Assembly (NCBI GenBank): GCA_938008925.1
Contig: CALLIQ010000525.1
Coordinates: 1-10,400 of the forward strand
Direction of reading: 5' to 3'
DNA length: 10,400 bases
Source: an uncultured Acidimicrobiales bacterium
GTDB lineage: Bacteria; Actinomycetota; Acidimicrobiia; Acidimicrobiales; SZUA-35
How positions within the stretch are numbered: the first letter of the stretch is position 1; each line of letters opens with the position of its first letter. Under the pieces are notes generated by a model. The model made no database searches. It saw nothing but the letters and a program-made list of their open reading frames with translations, and was not told where the DNA came from. This document shows positions 1 to 5,962 of this stretch, one piece after another. Position numbers and translations under genes: made by a program.

Positions 1-267
1 GATGCGTTCGACACGTTCCGTTCGCACGTGTCCAAGGCCGGCCGAGATCCGGCTGCCGTCGGGATCGAGGTGTGGACGTCGCTCGGCGACGGCGACGACG
101 ACTCGTTGCGCTCCGACGTGCAGTTCTGGAAGGACGCCGGCGTCAGCCACATCACCCTCAACAACTGGTACGACCGTCCGCCTCACCGGGCGATGGCCGA
201 TCGGAGCGCCGACTCCCACCTGGCGGCGATGGAGCACTACCGCGAGCTCGTGGCCGACCTGCTCTGA
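1..267 (+). CDS. LLM class (luciferase-like) oxidoreductase, C-terminal fragment
   Basis: This is the last 88 residues of a gene that begins before the window; the frame is open from base 1 to the TGA at 265-267. The visible part has the alternating pattern of the end of a luciferase-like TIM barrel: a strand GIEVWTSLG, a helix DSLRSDVQFWKDAG, the closing strand VSHITLNNW, then a terminal helix around SHLAAMEHYRELVADLL. In actinobacteria such proteins are mostly F420- or FMN-dependent oxidoreductases acting on small organic substrates in the cytoplasm. The substrate cannot be told from this fragment, and the cofactor-binding part lies outside the window. The gene converges on the tRNA-Pro gene. 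Family assignment is by pattern recognition and is fairly secure; F420 use is an inference from phylum and family. Confidence 0.7.
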   Translation, partial: DAFDTFRSHVSKAGRDPAAVGIEVWTSLGDGDDDSLRSDVQFWKDAGVSHITLNNWYDRPPHRAMADRSADSHLAAMEHYRELVADLL

Positions 268-320
268 CGAGACTGAGTTGGCGACAGGACGCCGGGGAAG
301 TGCCTGGTTGCCCTGGCCAG

Positions 321-336
321 GCCTCGTTTCCGAGGC
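321..336 (-). terminator. Possible terminator hairpin after tRNA-Pro
   Basis: A perfect 6-bp stem, GCCTCG/CGAGGC, closes a four-base loop. Read on the minus strand the loop is GAAA, a stable GNRA tetraloop, and it lies about 20 nt past the 3' end of the tRNA. It is flanked by two further perfect palindromes, CCTGGCCAGG (312-321) and CAAGGCCTTG (343-352). No T-run follows on either strand, so it would be a U-less hairpin of the kind often proposed in high-GC actinobacteria, possibly serving both the tRNA and the converging oxidoreductase gene. The structure is seen; the function is inferred. Confidence 0.3.
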
Positions 337-354
337 GCTGACCAAGGCCTTGAC

Positions 355-431
355 TGGTCGGGCTGGCGAGATTTGAACTCACGACCCCCTCACCCCCAGT
401 GAGGTGCGCTACCAGGCTGCGCCACAGCCCG
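355..431 (-). tRNA. tRNA-Pro (anticodon GGG), CCA encoded
   Basis: Read on the minus strand from 431, a full cloverleaf forms. The acceptor stem CGGGCTG/CAGCCCG is perfect and begins with the C1:G72 pair typical of bacterial tRNA-Pro. The D-stem is GCGC/GCGC. The anticodon stem CCTCA/TGAGG closes the loop CTGGGGG, giving anticodon GGG for CCC codons (and CCU by wobble). The variable loop is short, and the T-arm is GTGAG-TTCAAAT-CTCGC with one G-T pair. The discriminator base is A at 358, and CCA is encoded at 357-355, so the 3' end need not be added by nucleotidyltransferase. The gene stands alone, divergent from the SRAP gene and convergent with the oxidoreductase gene. Confidence 0.96.
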
Positions 432-462
432 AGGAATGGATTGCTCCATTCGTCAGCGCTGG

Positions 463-491
463 ATCGTAGCGCTTCCGCTCGGGTTCGCGAC
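463..491 (-). promoter_or_regulatory. Candidate promoter of tRNA-Pro
   Basis: On the minus strand TACGAT (468-463) fits a sigma-A -10 box and lies about 30 bp before the mature tRNA 5' end, with a weak -35 candidate TCGCGA 16 nt upstream. The spacing suits a short tRNA leader, but the -35 match is poor. Confidence 0.35.
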
Positions 492-525
492 GAGACGATT
501 CGCAACCGTCGAACCCGACCCTTGC

Positions 526-540
526 TAGCGTCACGCCACA
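526..540 (+). promoter_or_regulatory. Candidate leaderless promoter of the SRAP operon
   Basis: TAGCGT (526-531) matches the actinobacterial -10 pattern TANNNT and ends 8 nt before the ATG at 540. Transcription would therefore start at or next to the A of the start codon. There is no Shine-Dalgarno sequence in the preceding bases, which fits a leaderless message. No clear -35 box is seen. Inference from spacing only. Confidence 0.4.
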
Positions 541-1304
541 TGTGTGGTCGTTTCGTGTCGGCATCGCCGCCCGATGAGTTGGCGAACTACTTCGGGACCC
601 AGCCGCCCGAAGAGCAGCTCTCCGAGAGCTACAACGTCGCCCCGACCAACGAGGTGTACGCCGTTCGGGCCCGCGACGACTATCGCCAGCTGTCCGCCCT
701 GCGATGGGGGCTCGTTCCGTTCTGGTCGAAAGACGCCAAGATCGGCTCGCGCATGATCAACGCTCGTTCGGAGACAGCGCCGTCCAAGCCAGCGTTCCGA
801 CGAGCGTTCAAGAAGCGTCGTTGCCTGATTCCTGCCGACGGCTTCTATGAGTGGGCGCTGCCCGACAAGGTCCCGGTCGCCGCCGATCCTGCTTCGTCCG
901 GGCAGGGCGCCAAGAAGTCGGCCAAGCCGAAGAAGCAGCCGTTCTACATCTACCGCGCCGACGGGGAGCCGCTGGTGTTCGCTGGGCTCTGGGAACGGTG
1001 GATCCCGAAGGACGACGAGGGCAACGACGTGCCCGATGCCACCCCGGTCGATTCGTGCACGATTCTCACGTGCGTCCCCAACGCCGTGATGGAGAAGGTG
1101 CACGATCGGATGCCGGTCATGATCCCACCGAACGAGTGGGACCACTGGCTCGACCCCGACTCGAACCCCGATGATCTGCTCGGGCTGATGGTGCCGGCGC
1201 CCGACGCCCTGCTGACCATGCACACCGTCACCACCGCAGTGAACAGCGTTCGCAACAAGGGGCCCGAGCTCATCGAGCTCGGAACGGTCGAGACGACGTC
1301 GTGA
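540..1304 (+). CDS. SRAP-domain protein (YedK/HMCES family), abasic-site crosslink protein
   Basis: This 254-residue protein starts MCGRFV. The start at 540 is fixed because family members use Cys2, exposed after removal of Met1, to form a thiazolidine crosslink with abasic sites in single-stranded DNA. The other family active-site residues are visible: N74 in MINARSET, E104 in GFYEW and H188 in VHDRMP, with the flanking motifs YNVAPT (31-36) and RWGLVPFW (55-62). It should shield abasic sites during replication and release itself later. The protein is about 25-30 residues longer between E104 and H188 than E. coli YedK, where the equivalents are E105 and H160. The extra length includes a lysine-rich stretch at about 120-135. 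It is the first gene of a long operon, and its TGA overlaps the next GTG start. Assignment is very secure; any role tied to the downstream genes is unknown. Confidence 0.95.
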   Translation: MCGRFVSASPPDELANYFGTQPPEEQLSESYNVAPTNEVYAVRARDDYRQLSALRWGLVPFWSKDAKIGSRMINARSETAPSKPAFRRAFKKRRCLIPADGFYEWALPDKVPVAADPASSGQGAKKSAKPKKQPFYIYRADGEPLVFAGLWERWIPKDDEGNDVPDATPVDSCTILTCVPNAVMEKVHDRMPVMIPPNEWDHWLDPDSNPDDLLGLMVPAPDALLTMHTVTTAVNSVRNKGPELIELGTVETTS

Positions 1305-2782
1305 GCGAACTCCCATACCAGCGCCGTCTGGAACGCCGCCTCGTGCGGTTCCAGGCGCGCCTCGAAGCGCGCCTCGGCGACCGCTGGATCCCCTTGATCA
1401 TCGCTGCGATCTTGGCGTGGGTGCTCGCCGTGACGGGACTGAACCGCATCTCCGGGCTCGAGAGCGGCCGCGACCTCGCCGGGTACTCCCAGGCCGTGTG
1501 GCTGTTGGGGGAGGGGCGGATCCCCGAAGCGTCGCTCTTCGGTGATGGCGTCCACGTCCTCGAGCTGCACTGGTCGTTCATCCTCTATCCGCTGGCTGCG
1601 CTGGCGCTGGTGTTCCCCGCGGCCGAGATGCTGGTGATCGTTCAGGCCATCGCGCTCGCCATCGGCGTGTTTCCGCTGTGGCGTCTCGCCCGACGCGTGG
1701 CCAATCTGCGGGTCGGCGCGGCGACGGCGATGGTCGTGGCCTACGCCCTCCACCCCGGTCTTCACCGATTGGCCGTCAACGACTTCCACCCGGAAGCGCT
1801 CGCCGTCCCGGCCTTCCTCGGCCTGTTCTACTTCGGCGCAGCCAAGCGCTGGATCCCGTATTGGCTCTGTGTAGCGATCGTGCTGGCGTGTCGAGCCGAC
1901 CTCGGCCTCGCCGTCGCCATGTGGGGCTTCGTACTGCTCGGTGACGGCGAACGCCGCGGCGGGCTGTGGACGCTCGGCGTCGGCTCGATGTGGGCGCTCG
2001 GCCTGCTCCTCGTGGTGCAACCGCTCGTGACCGAAGCCGCGGTGTTCGGCGGGCAATACGGCGCATACGGCGACTCGCTCGGCGAGGTGCTGGTCAACGG
2101 CGCGACGAACCCGCTCCAGCTGCTTCGCGATCTCACGACGGCCAACAACGTCGACTTCATCGTCGGTCTGCTCGCACCCGTGATCTTCTTGTCGTTGTTG
2201 TCGTGGCGCCACCTCCTTCCAGCGCTTCCGCTTGGCGCCATCTACCTGATCACCGACGCAAACGACTCCGGCGGTTTCGCCGAGCGCAGCGCACTCCTCA
2301 TCGCCTTCGTGTTCGTCGCTGCCGTCTGGGCGCTCAGTCGCCTCGGAGACATCGGCGTCGACCGGATCTTCGTCGACGTGCGTCTGCTCGCAACCGTCGT
2401 CGCTGCGGCCACGTTGTTGTTCATCAGTTCGTCGCCGCTCTCGCCGTATGAGGAACCGTGGAACCAGGGTGAGCCCGACGCCACCGATCTCGCGATCGTC
2501 GAGGCGGCCGACGCGCTCGATCCCGAGATCGCCATTCGAGCATCGCCCTCTGCACTCACCCCGTTGTCGGAACGCTTCTGGCTCTACGCGCTCGACGCCA
2601 GCCGCCCACCGACTCCCGCGGTCGATCTGGTCAACACGAGGGCTCTCCTCATCGCCGATCGCGATCTCCCCGATGTCACCGAAGAAGACCGCCAGGCCTT
2701 CATCGACGTGGCGACGAACTTCGGCTTCGAGGTGAGAATCGACGACCGCGTCAACGGCGTGACACTGTTCGTCCGGCCATGA
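1301..2782 (+). CDS. DUF2079 family polytopic membrane protein
   Basis: This is a 493-residue integral membrane protein. A short basic amphipathic N-terminus (RRLERRLVRFQARLEARLGDRW) is followed by the first membrane segment at about 29-47. The next region, GRDLAGYSQAVWLLGEG with H90 in LELHWSFILYPLAAL, and then DFHPEALAVPAFLGLFYF (161-178) and CRADLGLAVAMWGF (197-210) fit the DUF2079 pattern, including the conserved His, the FHPE motif and the RAD/KED acidic site. Further hydrophobic segments lie near 225-245, 285-300, 304-317, 330-346 and 361-376, with a soluble C-terminal tail from about 380. DUF2079 proteins resemble GT-C glycosyltransferases, so a lipid-linked sugar transfer role is possible but unproven. 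GTG at 1301 overlaps the SRAP stop (GTGA) and its stop overlaps the next start (ATGA), so translation is probably coupled. Confidence 0.82.
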   Translation: MSELPYQRRLERRLVRFQARLEARLGDRWIPLIIAAILAWVLAVTGLNRISGLESGRDLAGYSQAVWLLGEGRIPEASLFGDGVHVLELHWSFILYPLAALALVFPAAEMLVIVQAIALAIGVFPLWRLARRVANLRVGAATAMVVAYALHPGLHRLAVNDFHPEALAVPAFLGLFYFGAAKRWIPYWLCVAIVLACRADLGLAVAMWGFVLLGDGERRGGLWTLGVGSMWALGLLLVVQPLVTEAAVFGGQYGAYGDSLGEVLVNGATNPLQLLRDLTTANNVDFIVGLLAPVIFLSLLSWRHLLPALPLGAIYLITDANDSGGFAERSALLIAFVFVAAVWALSRLGDIGVDRIFVDVRLLATVVAAATLLFISSSPLSPYEEPWNQGEPDATDLAIVEAADALDPEIAIRASPSALTPLSERFWLYALDASRPPTPAVDLVNTRALLIADRDLPDVTEEDRQAFIDVATNFGFEVRIDDRVNGVTLFVRP

Positions 2783-3414
2783 CCGACCCCGCCGCCATGA
2801 GCAGCCCAACCGGGCCCGGCCCGCCGCTGTTTTCGCGCGAGAGCGTGATGACGTGGCCGAATTTCATCACCCTCGTTCGGCTGTTGTGCATCCCGGTGTT
2901 CGTATGGCTGTTGTTCGGCCGGGAGCATCGCGCCGCAGCGGCCTGGCTCCTCGGAATCCTCGGCTCGACCGACTGGGTCGACGGATGGGTCGCCAGACGG
3001 TTCGACCAGACCAGCGAGTTCGGTCGCCTCTTCGACCCGACCGTCGACCGGTTGATGTTCCTGGTGGCCATTCCCTCGATCGTCATCGACGGCTCGATGG
3101 CGCTGTGGCTCGCCGTCGCCATCTTGGCCCGAGAAGTCATCCTGGCCGGGATCGCCATCACGTTGCAGTCGAAGGGGATCGAGGCGATGGACGTCACCTG
3201 GGAGGGCAAGACCGGCGCCTTCCTCTTGATGTTCGCCATCCCGATGTTTCTCGGCGCCGAGAGCACGCTGTCGTACGCGCCCGTCCTGCAGTGGCTGGCT
3301 TGGATCTTCGTCGCTCCCGGGCTCGCGTACAGCTGGTATTCGCTGATTGCCCAGTACGTACCCGAGGCGAGGAAACGCCTTCGCCAAGCGCGTCAGGTAA
3401 GTTCTCAGCCATGA
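2779..3414 (+). CDS. pgsA: CDP-alcohol phosphatidyltransferase, PgsA-like
   Basis: This 211-residue membrane enzyme has the complete CDP-alcohol phosphotransferase signature D-x2-D-G-x2-A-R-x8-G-x3-D-x3-D at residues 65-90. The metal-binding aspartates are D65, D68, D86 and D90. TWPNFITLVRLLCIPVFVWLLF (25-46) is the usual first membrane helix, and AREVILAG (117-124) and EGKTGAFLLM (142-151) are further family landmarks. It transfers a phosphatidyl group from CDP-diacylglycerol, most likely to glycerol-3-phosphate to make phosphatidylglycerol phosphate. Its place before gcvH matches Rv1822 (PgsA2). A cardiolipin-synthase role is an alternative, because actinobacteria also use this fold for that reaction and the motif ends VDRL rather than the ADKL common in PgsA. 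Start and stop overlap both neighbours by 4 bp. The first 20 residues are poorly conserved in type, so a start at M24 is conceivable. Confidence 0.88.
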   Translation: MTDPAAMSSPTGPGPPLFSRESVMTWPNFITLVRLLCIPVFVWLLFGREHRAAAAWLLGILGSTDWVDGWVARRFDQTSEFGRLFDPTVDRLMFLVAIPSIVIDGSMALWLAVAILAREVILAGIAITLQSKGIEAMDVTWEGKTGAFLLMFAIPMFLGAESTLSYAPVLQWLAWIFVAPGLAYSWYSLIAQYVPEARKRLRQARQVSSQP

Positions 3415-3794
3415 ACGTCCCAGACGAGCTCCGCTACTCATCTGACCATGAATGGATCCGCTCCGAAGACGGTGGCCGGGTTCGGATCGGCATCACCGAC
3501 TACGCCCAAGACGCATTGGGCGACGTCGTGTTCGTCGAGCTTCCCGAAGTCGGTGCAACCGTCGAGCCGGGTGGAGCGATGAGCGAAGTCGAGTCGACGA
3601 AGTCCGTCTCTGACGTGTACGCCCCCGTCGCCGGCACCGTGGTCGAGGTGAACGCCGACCTCGGCGACGCCCCCGAGCGGCTCAACGAAGATCCCTATGG
3701 CGACGGGTGGATCTGCGTCGTCGAGCTGAGCGACCCTGCGTCGCTCGAATCGCTGATGGACGCCGCCGCCTACCGCGCCCTCACCGAGAGCTGA
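3411..3794 (+). CDS. gcvH: Glycine cleavage system H protein
   Basis: This 127-residue lipoyl carrier shuttles the aminomethyl group between the P, T and L proteins of glycine cleavage. The N-terminus ELRYSSDHEWIR is the classic H-protein start, followed by VRIGITDYAQDALGDVVFVELPEVG (24-48). The lipoylation site is K64 in SEVESTKSVSDVYAPVAG, and NEDPYGDGWI (92-101) is the conserved C-terminal motif. Length matches the family. ATG at 3411 overlaps the preceding stop (ATGA), and the FHA gene starts 2 nt after its TGA. No gcvT, gcvP or lipoate gene is in the window; in mycobacteria gcvP is also separate from gcvH but nearby. Adjacency to a GarA-like regulator is conserved in actinobacteria and suggests linked control of amino-acid nitrogen metabolism. 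Function is secure. Confidence 0.97.
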   Translation: MNVPDELRYSSDHEWIRSEDGGRVRIGITDYAQDALGDVVFVELPEVGATVEPGGAMSEVESTKSVSDVYAPVAGTVVEVNADLGDAPERLNEDPYGDGWICVVELSDPASLESLMDAAAYRALTES

Positions 3795-3796
3795 TC

Positions 3797-4258
3797 ATGG
3801 CGGTGGTCTGCCCCAGCTGCAGCTACGACAATCCGCTCGGCTCCAACTTCTGTTCGTCGTGCGGGAAACCGCTGTCCGAAAAGCGAAGCGACGACACCGA
3901 GGCCCTCGATCCGACGATCGATTCACCGGGTTTGCTCGCCGACGCTGCGCCGTCGACGGGCATGCTCGTCGTCCGTCAGGGCCCGAAGCGCGGAAGCCGG
4001 ATCAGCCTCGACGGTGAACAAACCCTCATCGGTCGCCATCCCGAGAGCGACATCTTTCTCGACGACATCACCGTGTCACGGCGACACGCCGAGGTGTTGC
4101 GAACGCCGAACGGCTACGACGTGATCGACGCAGGAAGCCTCAACGGCACCTACGTGAACCGCGACCGTGTCGATCGCGCTCCGCTTTCCGATGGCGATGT
4201 GCTGCAGGTCGGCAAGTTCAAACTCGTGTTCGTGGCACTCGAAGGCGACGAGGGGTAG
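3797..4258 (+). CDS. garA: GarA-like FHA protein with N-terminal zinc ribbon
   Basis: This 153-residue protein has two parts. Residues 5-22 form a CPSC...CSSC zinc ribbon (C5, C8, C19, C22). After a linker, residues 55-147 form an FHA phosphothreonine-binding domain with LIGRHPESDIFLDD (77-90), VSRRHAEV (93-100) and GSLNGTYVN (113-121). Key residues are R80, S94, R95, H97 and N116. The FHA part closely resembles mycobacterial GarA (Rv1827) and corynebacterial OdhI, which bind and inhibit 2-oxoglutarate dehydrogenase, and in mycobacteria also act on glutamate dehydrogenase and synthase. Phosphorylation of an N-terminal ETTS motif switches them off. Here that motif is absent; the linker instead has T34 (SDDTEAL) and T40 (DPTIDS). 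ATG at 3797 is chosen because it begins the zinc ribbon directly after the gcvH stop. GarA identity is strong from sequence plus gene order; targets and kinase control are inferred. Confidence 0.87.
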   Translation: MAVVCPSCSYDNPLGSNFCSSCGKPLSEKRSDDTEALDPTIDSPGLLADAAPSTGMLVVRQGPKRGSRISLDGEQTLIGRHPESDIFLDDITVSRRHAEVLRTPNGYDVIDAGSLNGTYVNRDRVDRAPLSDGDVLQVGKFKLVFVALEGDEG

Positions 4259-4266
4259 GGGGCGGC

Positions 4267-5424
4267 GTGGCCGTACGTGGTGACCATTGGTCGATCGGCG
4301 AAGTGTTGTCGCTTCTTCAGGACGAGTTTCCCGACATCACCATCTCGAAGATCCGGTTTCTCGAAAGCCAGGGGCTGATCAGTCCCGAGCGGACGCCGTC
4401 GGGTTACCGGCGGTTCTACGAGGCCGACTTCCAACGGCTGCAGTGGATTCTCGTCCAGCAGCGCGACCACTATCTGCCGCTGAAGGTGATTCGCGATCGT
4501 CTCGACAACGGCGAAGCCGATCTCGGCACCGATGCCGACACCGCAGCCCAAGCCGAGCTCGATCTCGGCGATCAGGCCAACCCGACGTCCGGGCTCGACG
4601 AGACGACCGAGAACGGTGGCAGCGAGGGCGCCGGTGCCAGCGAGAGGGCTGAGGCTCCACTCGAGGTTGAGGTCGCCGATCCCGCTGCTGGAGTGGCGGG
4701 GGAGGGGCAGCCTCAGGGTGAACCCGAACCTGAGGTCGAGAGGTCCGGCGACGCCGGCACAGCGGTCGATGCCGATGTGGCCGATGTGGTTGTCGACGCC
4801 GATGTGGTTGTCGATTTCGCCGAGGAACCGGCCGACGACCAGGACTCCGATACGGGCCCCGATGACGAGCCCGTCGACGACTCACATCGAATCTCCGTCG
4901 AGGAGGTGCTGTCGACGCCTGCGGCGGGCGCCGCACCCGACACGATCGAGAAGGCCGACGCTGCGGTGCGGGCATCCCAGCTCGTCACCGAGCGGCGCGG
5001 TCAGACCGACGGCAACGAAGACGACATCGACCTCGATGTCGCCCTCACCAAGGAAGAACTCGCCGAAGCATCCGGATGCTCGATGGCGACCATCCTCGAC
5101 CTCGAACGATTCGGACTGCTGTCCGGCCGGGAGATCGGCCCGACGATGCTCTACGACGGCGAAGCGCTGATGATCGCGCGGCTCGCCTCACAGTTCGGCG
5201 CGTACGGGCTCGACGCTCGTCACCTCCGCACGTTCCGCGTCGGGGCGGAGCGAGAAGTCGAGATGTTGTTCCAGGTGGTCGAGCCGATGATGCATCGCCG
5301 AGACCCGGAACTCCGGCGAAAGTCGGTCGAAACGCTCGACGATCTCGTTGAGTTGGCCGCCAGTCTGCGGGCGATTCTGATGCGACAGCGAGTTCGCACA
5401 CAGCTGCCGAGCCAGCGCGGTTAG
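4267..5424 (+). CDS. ftsR: FtsR-like MerR-family regulator with long acidic linker
   Basis: This 385-residue cytoplasmic regulator has a MerR winged-helix domain at about 6-80: WSIGEVLSLLQDEFPDITISKIRFLESQGLI, then RTPSGYRRF, then the wing and ILVQQRDHYLPLKVIRDRL. A second conserved domain at about 259-380 begins LTKEELAEASGCSMATILDLERFGLL and looks like another helix-turn-helix plus helical bundle. This layout and the position after garA match Rv1828 and Corynebacterium glutamicum FtsR, which activates ftsZ. Residues 84-258 are low-complexity and acidic, rich in Asp, Glu, Ala and Gly, making the protein roughly 130 residues longer than the ~250-residue relatives. The frame is intact and both ends are well conserved. 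GTG at 4267 is preceded by AGGGGG (4257-4262) at good spacing, and the FHA stop is 8 nt upstream. The activating target is inferred from family. Confidence 0.86.
   Translation: MAVRGDHWSIGEVLSLLQDEFPDITISKIRFLESQGLISPERTPSGYRRFYEADFQRLQWILVQQRDHYLPLKVIRDRLDNGEADLGTDADTAAQAELDLGDQANPTSGLDETTENGGSEGAGASERAEAPLEVEVADPAAGVAGEGQPQGEPEPEVERSGDAGTAVDADVADVVVDADVVVDFAEEPADDQDSDTGPDDEPVDDSHRISVEEVLSTPAAGAAPDTIEKADAAVRASQLVTERRGQTDGNEDDIDLDVALTKEELAEASGCSMATILDLERFGLLSGREIGPTMLYDGEALMIARLASQFGAYGLDARHLRTFRVGAEREVEMLFQVVEPMMHRRDPELRRKSVETLDDLVELAASLRAILMRQRVRTQLPSQRG
4774..4815 (+). repeat. Short tandem repeats inside the acidic linker of the MerR gene
   Basis: GATGTGG occurs three times (4774, 4783, 4801). 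The longer unit GATGTGGTTGTCGA is repeated 18 bp apart (4783 and 4801), encoding DVVVDADVVVD. The repeats keep the frame, which fits growth of the linker by slippage or unequal exchange. Confidence 0.7.
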
Positions 5425-5434
5425 TCTGACGCGA
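5422..5434 (+). promoter_or_regulatory. Possible internal leaderless promoter before the DUF151 gene
   Basis: TAGTCT (5422-5427) fits TANNNT and ends 6 nt before the ATG at 5434. The gap has no Shine-Dalgarno sequence, so a message starting at the ATG is possible. The hexamer overlaps the stop codon of the upstream gene, and no clear -35 box is seen; simple read-through from the operon would also explain expression. Confidence 0.3.
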
Positions 5435-5928
5435 TGACGATCGAGATGGAGTTGGTCGGCGTCCGGGTCCAGATGCCCGCGAGCGCGCCGATTCTCCTGC
5501 TTCGCGAAGTCGAGGGAGCCCGTCGGACGGTGCCGATCTACATCGGTGGCCCCGAAGCCCACGCAATCGACCTCGCCCTGTCGGAGACCCCCACGGCCCG
5601 GCCCATGACCCACGATCTGTTCGTGTCGACCATCGAGCGACTCGGTGCGACGCTGGAGCAGATCGTGATCACCGAGCTACGACACGGAACCTTCTACGCC
5701 GACCTGTTGCTGCGCGATGCAAGCGGTGAGGTGCTCAGTTTGAGCGCCAGGCCCTCTGACGCCATCGCGTTGGCCGTCCGAACCGAAACTCCGATCTTCG
5801 CCGAGGAGGCGCTGGTCGAAGACGCCGGGATCGAGGACGACGAGCAGGACGAAGACGAAGAGGAACAGATGGTCGAGGAGCTTCGCCAGTTCCTCGATGC
5901 CGTCAACCCCGACGACTTCGCCTCCTGA
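5434..5928 (+). CDS. DUF151 bifunctional nuclease-family protein
   Basis: This 164-residue protein has the BFN/DUF151 fold. The hallmark strings are LLLREVEGARRTVPIYIGGPEAHAI (21-45), RPMTHDLF (56-63), GTFYADLLLRD (85-95) and SARPSDAIALAVR (104-116). A very acidic segment at about 134-149 precedes a short C-terminal helix, as is common in actinobacterial members. Plant and bacterial relatives have been reported to cut RNA and DNA, but the physiological role in actinobacteria is not settled. It follows the FtsR-like gene by 9 nt, exactly as Rv1829 follows Rv1828, and it is the last gene of the operon, with a terminator hairpin directly after its stop. Family is secure; enzymatic activity here is an inference. 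Confidence 0.9.
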   Translation: MTIEMELVGVRVQMPASAPILLLREVEGARRTVPIYIGGPEAHAIDLALSETPTARPMTHDLFVSTIERLGATLEQIVITELRHGTFYADLLLRDASGEVLSLSARPSDAIALAVRTETPIFAEEALVEDAGIEDDEQDEDEEEQMVEELRQFLDAVNPDDFAS

Positions 5929-5933
5929 GACCG

Positions 5934-5962
5934 CCAGGGCGCTCTTCCCGCGCCCTGGTTTC
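5934..5962 (+). terminator. Strong hairpin terminator between convergent genes
   Basis: A perfect 9-bp stem, CCAGGGCGC (5934-5942) and GCGCCCTGG (5950-5958), closes a 7-nt pyrimidine loop and is followed by TTTC on the plus strand. It begins 5 nt after the DUF151 stop and lies just past the minus-strand kinase stop (5963-5961), so it probably ends both transcripts, better for the plus strand because of the T-run. Confidence 0.8.

Noticed and set aside
950..2809. Very long open frame on the minus strand (about 619 codons) opposite the SRAP and DUF2079 genes
   Set aside because: It lies antisense to two well-supported genes, its translation is low-complexity (Glu, Arg, His, Asp rich) without any domain, and such frames are expected in high-GC DNA.
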